A DNA stretch of 64,000 bases from Aotearoamyces nothofagi. Its lineage: Eukaryota; Ascomycota; Leotiomycetes; Leotiales; Tympanidaceae. The position numbers and the translations under genes were made by a program. Of the stretch, positions 45,776-56,525 are shown in pieces (positions within the stretch are counted from its first letter, which is position 1; every line of letters begins with the position of its first letter). The notes under the pieces are model-generated. The model saw only the letters and a list, made by a program, of their open reading frames with translations. It was not told the origin of the DNA and ran no database searches. The DNA lies in the NCBI GenBank assembly GCA_015345905.1, contig JADDTR010000001.1, positions 806,001 through 870,000 of the forward strand, written 5' to 3'.

Positions 45776-46777
45776 TTAAATCTGTGGTGTAATCGCCCTC
45801 GAGGTCAAGAAGGCATCTAGGTAAAATATTTCCTGGTCGTCTTTGTGATCTTCGACGACGCGGTTGATAGCGCCGTCGTCAAACGCAAAGCCATGCCATA
45901 GTAAAACCCCAAGGTCACGGGCAAAATTAACAGCCCTGAAAATGCTTTGGTGAGCGAACTCTGGAATCTCCTGGCGCAATTTTTCGTAGAATGCCGCTCG
46001 AGAAGCCTGTGCATCACTGTAATAGACGAATCCGGTGTCGGACATGAAGCCGAGTATCTCCTCAAGGCCATAAAAACAGACCCCGAACGGCAACATTTCC
46101 GCTTCTGTCCAATCAACAAGGCCAGTTAGTCGTCCAGTAGAGGGGTCGATCATTATATTGCTCGGCACAATATCTCCATGAGATAAAACCCAAGGTAGCG
46201 TCTCTGTGAGAGACAAGTGTTCCAGTACATGTTTCACAGTGGGCTGGAGACGAGGTGGAAGTCCACTCTTTAGCTTGTCAAGTCTCGCTCCGATAGATGA
46301 CCCAATAGTGCCAACAGGCAGATGTACACTCAGTCGTGCCTTCCAAGATCGAGCCAGGAAACAGGCAAGGTCCTCACACAGGGCCTGACGAAAACCGGGG
46401 GTTTCAGCCTTCTCAGATCCCAGAAAATCTTTGTATGAGACGCCTTGCATCCTCTCCATTGTGTATACAAGTAAACCTGAAGATTGCAATGTCGTTAGAA
46501 GTTGGGTTGCCGGCGCGAAAGATCCATAAACTTCCTTCGCGGCTGTGGTAACGGAGAGGTCGAGCCGATAGTTGGGAGGTCGGAATTGCAGTACCAGATC
46601 GTCTCCAACCAGGAGCGTGTATGAACAATACCCTTGGGTCGATGCTGGTGCTGACGGCTTCCCTGGGAATTGCTCTTCGATAAAGGCATGGCAATCTAAT
46701 CGTGTCTGGGGCTTAAGACCACAGCGAATAAAAACCCCATCTATCGACAGCGCGAGTGCTTCTGCGCTCTCACCCAT
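45776..46777 (-). CDS. Aminoglycoside phosphotransferase-fold kinase
   Basis: A single exon of 333 aa. I chose the ATG at 46777 (MGESAEALAL); five codons upstream the frame has only a GTG. Kinase landmarks are YCSYTLLVGDDLVLQFRPP (N-lobe strands), VYTMERMQGVSYKDFLG (hinge), LSHGDIVPSNIMIDPS (catalytic HGD with Asn) and GLVDWTEAEMLPFG (metal-binding Asp). This is the APH/choline-kinase-like family (PF01636), which is expanded in filamentous ascomycetes with mostly unknown small-molecule or protein substrates. It need not confer drug resistance. The gene is convergent with bpl1, 173 bp apart. Confidence 0.85.
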   Translation of the reverse strand: MGESAEALALSIDGVFIRCGLKPQTRLDCHAFIEEQFPGKPSAPASTQGYCSYTLLVGDDLVLQFRPPNYRLDLSVTTAAKEVYGSFAPATQLLTTLQSSGLLVYTMERMQGVSYKDFLGSEKAETPGFRQALCEDLACFLARSWKARLSVHLPVGTIGSSIGARLDKLKSGLPPRLQPTVKHVLEHLSLTETLPWVLSHGDIVPSNIMIDPSTGRLTGLVDWTEAEMLPFGVCFYGLEEILGFMSDTGFVYYSDAQASRAAFYEKLRQEIPEFAHQSIFRAVNFARDLGVLLWHGFAFDDGAINRVVEDHKDDQEIFYLDAFLTSRAITPQI

Positions 46778-47822
46778 CCTTATATCGCACACCAGCGGTC
46801 ATCCTCCGACTTGGACGCGGCACGCTGCTGTATCTTGGGGAATTGGGAGGTGTGTATGCCGATGGCCAGGCGGTCGTCGCTGTCGCCGTTGCCGTTGTCC
46901 TCCCTCAGCGGTCCATACCCGGCACAGCGAGGATGCGCCGACAGCGTACAGACGTTGCTGAATACTAGGGGCCCAGTGTCACTTACACTATGCTGTACCT
47001 ACGGCATCTACAGTACATGCATTCGTAGGCACCTTACCAGTTTACTGTACGCCTGTCTAGCGGACCCGGAAACAAGGCACGTTCTTTCTGTCTTTTGCGG
47101 CTGTCTCCTATCCATATTGCTTCCTACCAGCAACAACTCTCGAGCCTGTCCTCTATACAGAGTAATGCATCGGTAGGGCTGGGTGTCTGCTGAAGCTTCG
47201 TCGTGCTCTCTTCTCCAAAATGTCGTCCCAAAACTCCATTGCAACACCCTTCATGCAACCAATGCCACTAGAACCGCCGCGGCGAAATCACAGTCATCAC
47301 TTCCAAAAATGGGTGGCTGGTGTCGCTGGTCAGCTCCGCTCGCGAAAATATCACCAACGTGAAGACGACGACACGTCATACCAGTACAACTACTTCTCTC
47401 TTGCTGTCTCGCAGGTTTTATTCCTGAGCTCCCTGCGTAGTTGTATGCTGTTTCTGCGCCCAGAATCCTACGTTTGCGCACAGCGTGGTCAATGTCGATG
47501 CTGCCCGCCATGATGAGGCTTTCTGAGAGATAGAGATCACTGAGAGATTCTGTTTTTTGCATCGCGAACGAATGTCCCCTATCAGCACATCTTTTGTAAC
47601 ACTCATTATTGGGAAGCTCAAAGATCCTCTGGACCACGGTTGTGCTGCCAAGCATGTCCGTAACTGCACCTCTTTCCTGATTCAATCCGAGCCTTCCATC
47701 ACATCAACGCTGTTGACTTAGCCTGTCGTACCCGACGGACTTTCTCTTCTCTCTCCTATTAATGCCGTCTCTATAATCGTTATTGATGCTCATCGTTACC
47801 TCAAGCCATACTTGCCTTGAAA
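46778..47822. other. Intergenic region, no gene supported
   Basis: About 1 kb lies between the APH-fold gene and the DUF2235 gene, which are divergent. Overlapping frames of 97 codons (plus, 47220) and 144 codons (minus, 47251-47685) show no motif and mutually exclude each other. Confidence 0.5.
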
Positions 47823-49799
47823 ATGTCACAATCACTCAATAAGAAGATAATCGTTTGCTGTGACGGGTATGTCTTGCTCGGTCCCGTTCAACTATAACCC
47901 TCTGGCTCACTTCCCACCCAGAACATGGCAGAGTGCAGACTCTGGGTATATTAAGCCCTCACTAATTCCCTATCGTCCTTATGGAATGCTACAGGTCTGT
48001 CTGTTCCAAGTTGCTTGAAGACGAATTCTAGGTGCTGAACAATTTTAGATTCCATCAAATGTAGTCAGGATCAGTCGTGCTCTCAAGCGTCATGATTTCC
48101 GAGGAAAGCCTCAAATTATCTACTATCAGTCTGGTGTAGGGACTGGCTCTACTTTTACAGATAAGTTGACAGGAGGACTGCTTGGGACTGGAATATCTGA
48201 GGTAGCTTTACTAGAGAGACTATGCAGCCATTTACTGACCCGTTCTTGAAGAATATCCGAGAAGCATATTCCTTCATAACTACAAACTACATTTCTGGTG
48301 ACGAAATCATTCTCATCGGATTCTCCCGGGGCGCATTCACTGTTCGGAGCGTTGCGGGCCTTATTAGAGACATCGGCTTGCTCACTCGAGAAGGCATGGC
48401 CGACTTCTACGCTGTATTCAAAGACAACGAGAATTCTATGAATAAGGGTTACCATGATATATTTCCAAACGTTCCGTTCCCAAACAAGCCTACCGGCCGG
48501 CATAGACAGGCTGAATATAGGAGGAGATTAGTGGATGTCTGTAGAGCCTATCACCTGGCAGTAACCAGAATTAATTACTAATTCTTTCTATAGAATGGAC
48601 TGACGAGACTCGTCAGTCGAAACGGACAACCTATCGAGATTCAGGCTGTTGCTGTTTGGGATACAGTCGGATCTCTTGGGATCCCAACCTTGGGGTAAGC
48701 ATTATGTCTCATTGTCTATTTTTATGAATGCTCTATAGCTAATCATCATATCAGCTGGTTGCAAAAGATAGGGGTTCCACATTCTACACACGAGGTATGG
48801 GGTTTCTGATGTCTCCATTAGGTGTCGAACAGCTAACATCTCAAAGCTCAAATTTCATGATACTGCACTCAGCAACATGATCAAGCATGCTTTCCAAGCT
48901 TTGGCTCTTGATGAACATCGTGGTCCGTTCAGTCCGGCAGTCTGGGAGCGAGGGTCTGTACGAGAAGAGTCTACGACTGACTTAAGGCAGGTATGGTTCC
49001 CTGGTGCCCATTCTAATGTTGGTGGTGGGTATGAAGACCAAGAGATTGCAAATATAACACTCGCGTGGTAAGATATCTTTTTCTGGTGGCCATGATACCC
49101 CTCTAATGTACTTGCTACAGGATGATGGATCAGCTCGCCTCAATTGGCCTCGAGTTTCAAGATGAATCAATAAATATAATTTTTGATGAGAATCGCCAAT
49201 TTTATGAGAATTCCGCACATCAACCTCTGCCTCTCTTCTCTCGCAGACCAACCAAGCAATGGGCCAATAGCAACATCTACCAGCAATTTAGCCCCGTTCG
49301 GCCTTGGGCACTTGGCAAAATATACGAGTCTGATACGGGCTTTTATCACCTTACTGGCAGGATAACTCGCACGCCTGGACTGTATATGCGCCCAGATCCG
49401 AACACAGGTAATCCCACCAATGTGCCCATGGCACACACAAACGAGCGTATTCACAGCTCTGTGAGGATCAGGCTAGAGCTTGGAGGCCTTGATATTGATG
49501 ATGCCGGCCTCTATAAGTGTCCAGCTCTACTTCAAAGCGGCCCATGGGAGCTCAGGCAGGTTCGCATGGAGGTTTACGATCCTATTGGACCAAATGCTAG
49601 CTGGGGTGGAATGCCACCTTCTGGCCCACGTGAAAATAATCAAAGATGGGTGTGGGATTATGTTGGTCCTAGGGAGAATGCCCCTGTCGATCGCACAATG
49701 ATTGAAGAGAATCTGGGCCCTTACGAAAGACGGCTCCTACTACTAAACTCAGGTAAGTCTGAAGAAAAATCCTCGCTTCCCGTATTTAAAATCTCGTAA
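47823..49799 (+). CDS. DUF2235 alpha/beta-hydrolase (Tle1-like), 8 exons
   Basis: Exons are 47823-47866, 47922-47994, 48049-48201, 48252-48536, 48594-48694, 48755-48794, 48847-49067 and 49121-49799: 1596 nt, 531 aa. Key segments are KKIIVCCDGTWQSADSGY (split by intron 1), IIYYQSGVGTGS, NIREAYSFITTNY, the nucleophile elbow LIGFSRGAFTVRS, AVAVWDTVGSLGIP, LKFHDTALSN and VWFPGAHSNVGGGY with the likely catalytic His. These are the signatures of DUF2235 (PF09994), shared with bacterial type VI phospholipase effectors of the Tle1 group; fungal copies are common and mostly unstudied. No signal peptide is present. A GTAAGT donor at 49753 near the end suggests an alternative last exon at 50087-50196, described separately. 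Confidence 0.85.
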
Positions 49800-50397
49800 T
49801 TTGTCTTTTGAGATATACGAAGTATCATTTGTTATTACACTCAATTGGCGATCTAGCATTGATAAGGCCTGTTAAGGCCTGTTAAGGTTGATTTACTTGC
49901 TCAAAGTTGCATTTGAAATTTCTAGCTTGATAGTCGACCGAAATTCTCAAATGCTGGTGGTCATGGCAAAGTATTACATACATGACACGAGCGGTTTATT
50001 TTTTGTGTCTGAGTTCTAAAGAGGTTATAGAACATCGATAGCTAACGTTGTGCAACCATAGCGAGACCTGGTCGAAGGAGACACAGGCACAGACGGCGGC
50101 ATCGAAAATCCCTGGAAAGATGAGCATCTGCTTGTCAAGGCTGCATGCGTGGAAACTAGTTGGTATTCAGCGAGAGCATACAAGAGAATACTTTGAACTA
50201 GAGACACTCACAAAGGTGAAGGTGGGAAAGATGCTGACGATTTACCGACAACCGTTTCATTCACTGTTACTCGTGAGCACATGCAGACATTTTAACACCA
50301 TAATTGATTTAAAATTATGGCATATTACAGGATCCTATCACTCTGAAAACAAGATGTTCCCATGCCATTACTAATCTCTGCGCGCCAGCGCCAACAG
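49800..50397. other. Convergent 3' region of DUF2235 and NTF2-like genes
   Basis: Apart from the candidate exon at 50087-50196, these 598 bp are AT-rich with a short GGCCTGTTAA direct repeat near 49866-49885. I see no further gene. Confidence 0.5.
50087..50196 (+). CDS. Candidate alternative last exon of the DUF2235 gene
   Basis: A perfect GTAAGT donor at 49753 leaves phase 1 after NSG. An ACACAG acceptor at 50081-50086 restores phase and reads TDGGIENPWKDEHLLVKAAC, then VETSWYSARAYKRIL and stop at 50196. The peptide has a coding-like composition. The intron would be 334 nt, far longer than others in this gene, so I am unsure. Without it the frame ends at 49799 after KSEEKSSLPVFKIS. Confidence 0.4.
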
Positions 50398-51000
50398 CTA
50401 GGCCGGGCAATTGGCTGCCAATATGCCAGCCTTACAGCCCGGAATATCAAAACAAAGGCCCTGATTATTGAACTCTTGGTACCCCTTCTGGACTTTGTAA
50501 GAACCCTTTTTAACGTGGACAATATCTATACCACCTGTTGGAATAGGCGACGAGCTGAATTCCCATCGGAAAGCAAATGAATTGCAGCTCACGATAAGGT
50601 CGATGTATGTCGGTATATAGGCGGGATTGTTGTTCACTGAGTATGCTGCTATATCTGCTGGGGAGCAAAAAGTGCAGTCTTGGACCTAGATAATTGTTTG
50701 TATTTGAGGCAAAATATCCGGGCTATCCATATAACTTACGTTAGGATATTTCCCGAGGTTACCAATCTGGTTTGTACTCTCAGAAAAGAGCTGGTAATCG
50801 TCGGTCACAATAGACTCGGCATACGACACGTTGAAGGATTGCAGGTAGAAGAGAGTGGTGTATTGATCTCTGATGGTTTTAGCGTCTGATATTGAGAGGC
50901 AGCCGAAACGGTAACCAAGGATGTCGAGAGAGGGGGATGGAGCGGCAGAAATGCAAAGCGCAAGGACTCCGGCTGCGAGCACGAAAGATAACTTTGTCAT
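50398..51000 (-). CDS. Secreted NTF2-like small protein, 2 exons
   Basis: Exons are 51000-50740 and 50685-50398, giving 182 aa. The start MTKLSFVLAAGVLALCISAA is a clear signal peptide with cleavage likely after SAA or SAAPS. I chose this ATG because the frame upstream has only a TTG. The GTAAGT intron joins GNLGKYPN to VQDCTFCSPADIAAYSVNN. The mature part has seven Cys, including DCTFC near residue 90 and SCNSFAFRWEF near 130. The pattern ISDAKTIRDQYTTLFYLQSF with a later FRW strand resembles the secreted fungal NTF2-like (SnoaL-type) group. Such small secreted proteins are often of unknown role, and an effector role would be speculation. Confidence 0.8.
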
Positions 51001-52136
51001 TTTAGCAGTGTTTCGAGTGAGTGTCAAGTGGAAATGGGACAGAGATTGGGTTAAAAGTCAACATACGAGGGGAGTTGACGACTCTTATAAAAAGAAAAGG
51101 GGGGGATAAACACTAACAAACTTATACTATAAAGCTTTGGCGTGAGCAAAATCGATAGTCTTGGAAGCCGCGAGGGCGGGGAAAGACGCACTGCAGCTAC
51201 ATATGCATCATGTATTAAGGTATGGGATCAATTCTGTGCGACTCGAAATAGACATCTGGAAATCTCGAAAGGCCCTAGCCTGACATGCACTCCGCCTGCG
51301 GCTTGTCTGAATGTGGCCGAGGGATTATACGGGTAGCAGGGAAGCTGTCCGAGAGTAAGGTACTATGAGCTGCGTGCATTGGGCGCCGGGGGCATATGCG
51401 GATACACAGTGTTTCCTCTGCTATGCGCGCCTTGTTGGGGAAGTCCGTGGTTGCGGCTCAGCGCCCTGAACGCCTCTTGCGGAGATGTGTGGGGAGTGCC
51501 CGCCTTGGCGGCTGAGCAGGGGGGTGAGGTCGCGGATAACTGGTGGATGTACCCGCATCATCCATGCTTCGCAGCCGACGGATGCTGGAGAGATGGGATG
51601 GCTTACCTGCTTTTGTGACGTTTTTATGCTTAAATTGGAATCGGATGAAGGACCGTGTGGAAACGTTGCAGATCTCCCACGGCTGGCTATTACAGTAGGA
51701 TCTCGGAGGGACTCGGCACTGTCGGCATGTACTGTACAACAGGGGGGCGATGTGACGGCTGACATCTACTGGAATAAGCTTACTGTTGTGGAGCGTATAT
51801 GTGTGGCTCCTCCATCTCGACGGCCATAGCTCGACTTGGCAGTGAACCGCAGTTGCTATTACATTCACTTGCAGTTGCTCGGCCTATGCATGATTCCAGA
51901 TTCGGTGTTGAGACATCACGGGACGCGCACAGCAAGAGTATCGGGGCCACATTACGAGGGGGGTTTGGGGATGGGGTTTTAGTATTTTTCATTTCTCAGG
52001 GGCTATAAGATAAGATAGCTAGCTATCATCTTTCCTGTCCCGGTATATCCTGCCTGCCTATCCTCTCCACAACTCCGTGGTAACGGAAATTCCCAGCCCC
52101 ACATTTCTTACCTGTCTATCCTCTTCACTGATTCCA
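51001..52136. other. Intergenic region, no gene supported
   Basis: These 1.1 kb hold overlapping frames of 60-136 codons on both strands with no motif. A short frame at 51142 vaguely recalls a recombinase core-binding helix (see rejected items). Composition is more GC-rich from 51370 to 51800. Confidence 0.5.
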
Positions 52137-52889
52137 CTATCGTGGAAGTTCCCAGCCTGGCCTCCCTGTAGCTTCAAAGAGGATGCTCCAGGCGTCGTCG
52201 AAGCTTGGGAGGTTGGCATACCTCATCCTGCAGATCGGGCACGTGTTCTTCACATCAAACCATGCCAGGATGCACTGGCGGTGGAAGACGTGGCCGCACG
52301 GCAGTCTGCGCGCGCTCTCTGCCCGAAGTGGATCGAGGTCGATAACGCACCTCTGGTCTTCTGTCAGCGTGGCCATGTCGACCGGCTGCAGCACACAGAG
52401 ACTGGATGCTTCGTCGAGAATGCGGTAGTGCTTCCTCCGTGCTGCGGGGATCTGGTCAGCTTCTTCGGCTGCTTGATCGCGCCGGACATCTACTTCCCAG
52501 TCCATCTTCCTCACAGCAATGCGGCCCTGCTCGCCTCTGTTCCAAAGATCCCGCCTCATTTGGATCTGCGCAGCGCGCTCGTCGGTTGCCTGGTGGACAA
52601 GACTTGCGTAGTGAAGCCGGCGATCCTTGACAGTCTGCTCGTCGAGGATGTCAGTGTCATCTGAGCGCGTGTAGGTCGTTTCTGGTTTTCCGGGGAAATG
52701 CCTACACCACGTACAATCTCCTCTCCTGTAGGTTGGATTTTTCTCTATGTAAGTACAGAACTCGTCGCAGATGCTGGTTGGATCCTGAAAGCTATCCCCG
52801 GCTAAGATTCGACTGGTTCTGCCGCAGCTCTTATGGGTCACGATGTGCCCACAACCGTGAAAGAAATCGGTGAACATGTCGCAGGACAT
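52137..52889 (-). CDS. RING finger protein with variant zinc ligand
   Basis: A single exon of 250 aa. The C-terminal RING-H2-like module reads RCVIDLDPLRAESARRLPCG, then HVFHRQCILAWF and KNTCPICRMRY (about residues 190-235). The position of the second Cys is held by Asp (CVID), a change that some functional RINGs also have. The N-terminus has a Cys/His-rich stretch (MSCDMFTDFFHGCGHIVTH, ICDEFCTYIEK, DCTWCRHFPG), common in small ascomycete RING proteins. A charged helical middle follows. It is probably an E3 ubiquitin ligase (inference from fold), substrate unknown. Confidence 0.8.
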   Translation of the reverse strand: MSCDMFTDFFHGCGHIVTHKSCGRTSRILAGDSFQDPTSICDEFCTYIEKNPTYRRGDCTWCRHFPGKPETTYTRSDDTDILDEQTVKDRRLHYASLVHQATDERAAQIQMRRDLWNRGEQGRIAVRKMDWEVDVRRDQAAEEADQIPAARRKHYRILDEASSLCVLQPVDMATLTEDQRCVIDLDPLRAESARRLPCGHVFHRQCILAWFDVKNTCPICRMRYANLPSFDDAWSILFEATGRPGWELPR

Positions 52890-54548
52890 TGTGATTGTGT
52901 GCTGTGATTCGTTCTCGAGGGGGTTTCTGCGGTGTTAGTATTGATTCAGGAGGTGTAGACTTAACTCTGAACTCCGGACTCAGACGAGGTTGTAGACTTC
53001 CAAGATGGGTGGGCACATGGCTACTTATAGACAGACTCGTGGACAGACCATGTCGTTGCAAATAGCAAGTGCGTTCTTGAGTTCTTTCTAGCCAAGGGGG
53101 ATACTTGCTATCTTATCAGGCAGAATTCTGTCATGAACAAAGAGCCCGCTTGTACCTGAACAATGCCATTGTATCCAAGATCCTGTTCAAAGCAAATATC
53201 ACTATCCAGGTCCTGAAAGAACTTTATCATGAGCTCCGGTGTACTGTTCATCATGTAAAGCTAACTGTGAGTTCAGTTGAAAGACATCGCAGCCGCATCT
53301 AGCACAGGTACTTTCGATAGGTTGGTGTTGGCACTTTCCTCCTTCTCTAGTCATATGCATAGACTTAATAGTCGATCCTCCTCGCACGGCCGAGAGGAGT
53401 CTACAGTTGCCTCATAGAGCTTACTTGATAGTTAGAGGAATAAATCTCGTCGTATAAGCCAATCCAAGTTTCTATTCCTGAATTCTCATCGGCTTCGGTG
53501 TATATGTAAAATATCCTATAAATAAAGCCCGTTTAAACCTCGAGATCCTAGCTATGTGAATAATTAATGACGAGTATAGTAAATGCTCGAATTGTGTAAC
53601 TTCTCTGCCGCACGCAATTTTGAAAAGGCAGGTTCAACCATTCCTGCAAACCCAAGGTCCGCCTGGTTCGTGACGGAGCCGCGACATGGCGGCGTAAAAG
53701 CAGATGGCGTCGAAAGGCCCAAACAACAGCAAGAATCGCTAATGACAACGGGCTAGGCAACGACCGCGAGAGTCGGACCGGCGTCGAGAATGGGTTTGAC
53801 GATGGGGTTGGCAGGACGGGCAAGGATGAGGTTCCTGAGGCAGTCAAGTCCAGCGAGAATGGTGAGGGAAGAAAGAGGCTCGCGGCTGCTTTTTATATCT
53901 CGGTGCCTTGGGGGGTTTTATGCCTTGGTTCTCCTAGATAGGGACAGTGGAAGTATCCAAATCGTCGTGAGGTGGGAGAAAAAATTACATTGAGAAAAAA
54001 ACGCTCACCGGGTCACGACAACAGATAGACATTACGAGACGAAAATCGGCAATAATCTCCTGAGAGTCTATTGTCGATGTTTGACAGGAGTTGGATTTAT
54101 AGTGGTATATATTACAAGCTACTGTCGTCGGGCCACGACAGCAGATGGACACAGCGAGACGAAAATCGGCAATAATCTCCTGAGAGTCTATTGTCGATGT
54201 TTGACAGGAGTTAGATTTATAGTGGTATATATTACAAGCTACTGTCGTCGGGCCACGACAGCAGATGGACACAGCGAGGCGAAAATCGGCAATAATCTCC
54301 TGAGAGTCTATTGTCGATGTTTGACAGGAGTTAGATTTATAGTGGTATATATTACAAGCTACTGTCGTCGGGCCACGACAGCAGATGGACACAACGAGAC
54401 GAAAATCCGTCGATAATCTTCTAAAAGTCGACTGTCAATGATTGACAGGAGTTGAATTTATAGTGCTATATATTACAAGCCGTGTTAACTATCCATATCT
54501 GTACTTGGACTCCCAGCAGCCGTATATCGTAGTCTACTTTAGCACGGG
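52890..54548. other. Intergenic region with 120-bp tandem repeat
   Basis: About 1.66 kb hold no supported gene. The first kilobase has short overlapping frames only. The 120-bp tandem repeat fills 54005-54490. Confidence 0.6.
54005..54490. repeat. 120-bp tandem repeat, about four copies
   Basis: Copies begin near 54005, 54125, 54245 and 54365. The middle ones are nearly identical; the first and fourth diverge at their outer ends, as expected for unequal crossing over. Because 120 is a multiple of three, open frames of about 110-135 codons run on both strands. I read these as repeat by-products. Confidence 0.95.
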
Positions 54549-55907
54549 TTAGTTTCTTGCTACATCGGACAGTCCAGGAGAGCCTACCAGTCGCCTATAA
54601 GCCTCAGCTCGATCCTCTGCCCGGCTGCCCAGCGACAGTGTCGACGAGTCGGTAGACAATCTGCTTCCAGATCTCGTCGGCTCTTCCGCTTTGTCGCGCT
54701 CAGACGCTTCTGAGATGCCTGCCAGTCTCCTGTATGCATGCGCCTGCTTGGCCGCGTTTTGGCGGAGAGGAGCTGTGAAGGGGGCGCGAGAATCGTGCTG
54801 GGCCGCGAAGTTGGAGTCGGTGCTGTACATGCTTTGCGTGTATGCAGTACGGCGTTTGTCTTCGGCGTGGCCTGGCTCTGTGGTTGGGTGGGGGATGCTG
54901 CTGGTTCTTGGAGAAAAGACAATGGAGTCGCGGAAGGCGGGGTGGATGTCGTTCTCGGAGGGTGGTGTTGGTGAGGAGCCATTAACAAAGCAGGTTGTGG
55001 AAAACATGTCGCAGTAGAAGGAGATGATGGAGCCTTCGAATTGCTGCTCGTCGGCATCTTCTCCGTCGGCATGATCAGCCGACTCGACTCCATCTTCTTC
55101 AGTTCGAGCTTTTTCGGTTCGATCTTCTTCGTCTACTCTCTGTGCTTCCTGACTTGTCCTCGTCGATGAGCGTTGTATATTATGTCTTCGGATGCCATTC
55201 TTAGCATCCTCCTTTGCCTGGCGTCTAGTCCTCTGAATCTCCCTCCTAACTGCTCTGACTTTCTTCGCCATCTCATCACTCTCCTTCCTAATCCTATCCC
55301 CGTCGCCGAACCAGTCTATCCAGCCATCCACGATTGCTAGCAACCGCGGAGCCCTTGCACTCTTTCTTCTTCGGCCGAGTGCCCCACTTCTCAAATCAGA
55401 GAGTATCTGCATATCCCCACCAATGCGTGCTAGGAGACAGGCCTCGCAGTGTGATCCGAAATGCTCAAGACGTGATTCGGTTGGATGGACGTCGAAAGCC
55501 ACGCGGTAGATGTGAGGTGACATCCACAGAGAGTTGATGCTCTGGAGTCTTTTTATGAAGATTTTAACTTCGGGTGAGAGGTCGCGCTTCTGTCTAAGCC
55601 TCTTGGTTCTGGTAGTGCATTCGGCTGAGACTTGCATGAAGATGCGTCTGATCAGGTAACTGTTCAGAGACTTGTGGCTGCGGCAAAGCACTGCTTTTGG
55701 AGGTGTCCAGGGCAGGTGCATTGCAAGTCTTGGTAAAATAGAATCTGGCCGTCTAAGACGCTGAGGGAAAGTCGAAATCATTTTTGTCTGATCAGATAGC
55801 CACGACTTGGTGAGTTGGGCTTGTTGTGGGAGGCAGAGAAGCTGCGTAAGGAGGTCGATGTCCTTGCGAGACAAGTCTTCTATATACTGGATGGGGCTTT
55901 GAACCAT
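54549..55907 (-). CDS. Conserved-type hypothetical protein (452 aa)
   Basis: A single exon with ATG at 55907. The N-terminal half is folded-looking, with hydrophobic and basic helices and a Cys/His segment HFGSHCEACLLARIGGDMQI near residues 150-170. That segment recalls a structural motif of a family of ascomycete hypothetical proteins, though I cannot name it. The middle has a basic coiled coil (ESDEMAKKVRAVRREIQRTR), then an acidic segment (EEDRTEKARTEEDGVESADH). The C-terminal 150 residues are Ser/Thr/Pro-rich with two copies of an AxAYRRLxGxxxxS motif (HAYRRLAGISEAS and EAYRRLVGSPGLS). There is no signal peptide. The 120-bp repeat array ends about 60 bp beyond its stop codon. Confidence 0.78.
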   Translation of the reverse strand: MVQSPIQYIEDLSRKDIDLLTQLLCLPQQAQLTKSWLSDQTKMISTFPQRLRRPDSILPRLAMHLPWTPPKAVLCRSHKSLNSYLIRRIFMQVSAECTTRTKRLRQKRDLSPEVKIFIKRLQSINSLWMSPHIYRVAFDVHPTESRLEHFGSHCEACLLARIGGDMQILSDLRSGALGRRRKSARAPRLLAIVDGWIDWFGDGDRIRKESDEMAKKVRAVRREIQRTRRQAKEDAKNGIRRHNIQRSSTRTSQEAQRVDEEDRTEKARTEEDGVESADHADGEDADEQQFEGSIISFYCDMFSTTCFVNGSSPTPPSENDIHPAFRDSIVFSPRTSSIPHPTTEPGHAEDKRRTAYTQSMYSTDSNFAAQHDSRAPFTAPLRQNAAKQAHAYRRLAGISEASERDKAEEPTRSGSRLSTDSSTLSLGSRAEDRAEAYRRLVGSPGLSDVARN

Positions 55908-56525
55908 CTTGCTGACTGTTTAGGGTGGTTTTGTAGGTGTATTGATTTGAAAATGATACTTTCTTGGAATACTGCAAAGACCGTATGTTTGCGTCTGGCC
56001 TTCGTCATTACCGGAAGTTGGCCCAGCATATATTGTTTGAAAAGGTGCTGTTCATGGACTGCATCGAAGATCAAAGCATCTACAAGACCTTCGAGAAGTA
56101 TTGAGCTGACTCTCTCGGCCATTTAGAAACACAAAGACTTTTCGAATATTTACATTTTCTTTGTTCGTGGACATCAAAGGATGGTTGCCAATGTCTATAT
56201 TTTGACCCACAAAGGCATTATTTGGATCCTTTGAGAACTTTTTGCAACAAAGGATATGCCTTGGCATAGATTTCGTTTGAGCAGTTGAAATATTCTCTCG
56301 TGGTTTGGTAATATTCTGGTCTCTGTGATATCTCAACTTGTCAAGCAAGGCAGACAACCTAACCATGTGAGAACTTTCATTCTTACATCAACATATCATA
56401 CATATACAGTAATTTTTAGCTTATTCCGAATCAACAACGAACTTCCAGCGTCCCTTTCTGAGCTATGCAATTCAATGAATAAACTTGAAGTGGTATGCCA
56501 AAATCCAGCTTTGCCTAGCTATCCT
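55908..56525. other. Intergenic between hypothetical protein and tRNase Z
   Basis: These 618 bp are AT-rich, with only frames of about 100 codons on the minus strand and no motif. They hold the 3' end of the tRNase Z gene and the promoter of the hypothetical gene. Confidence 0.5.

Noticed and set aside
47220-47685. Frames of 97 codons (plus) and 144 codons (minus)
   Set aside because: They overlap each other on opposite strands, and neither shows motifs or good splice sites.
51142-51336. Short frame with ATYASCIKVWDQFC, recalling a tyrosine-recombinase core-binding helix
   Set aside because: Likeness covers about 20 residues, the frame starts with GTG, and there is no catalytic domain or terminal repeat nearby.
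53548-53993. Frames of 99 codons (minus) and 67 codons (plus)
   Set aside because: No recognisable domain; composition is not coding-like.
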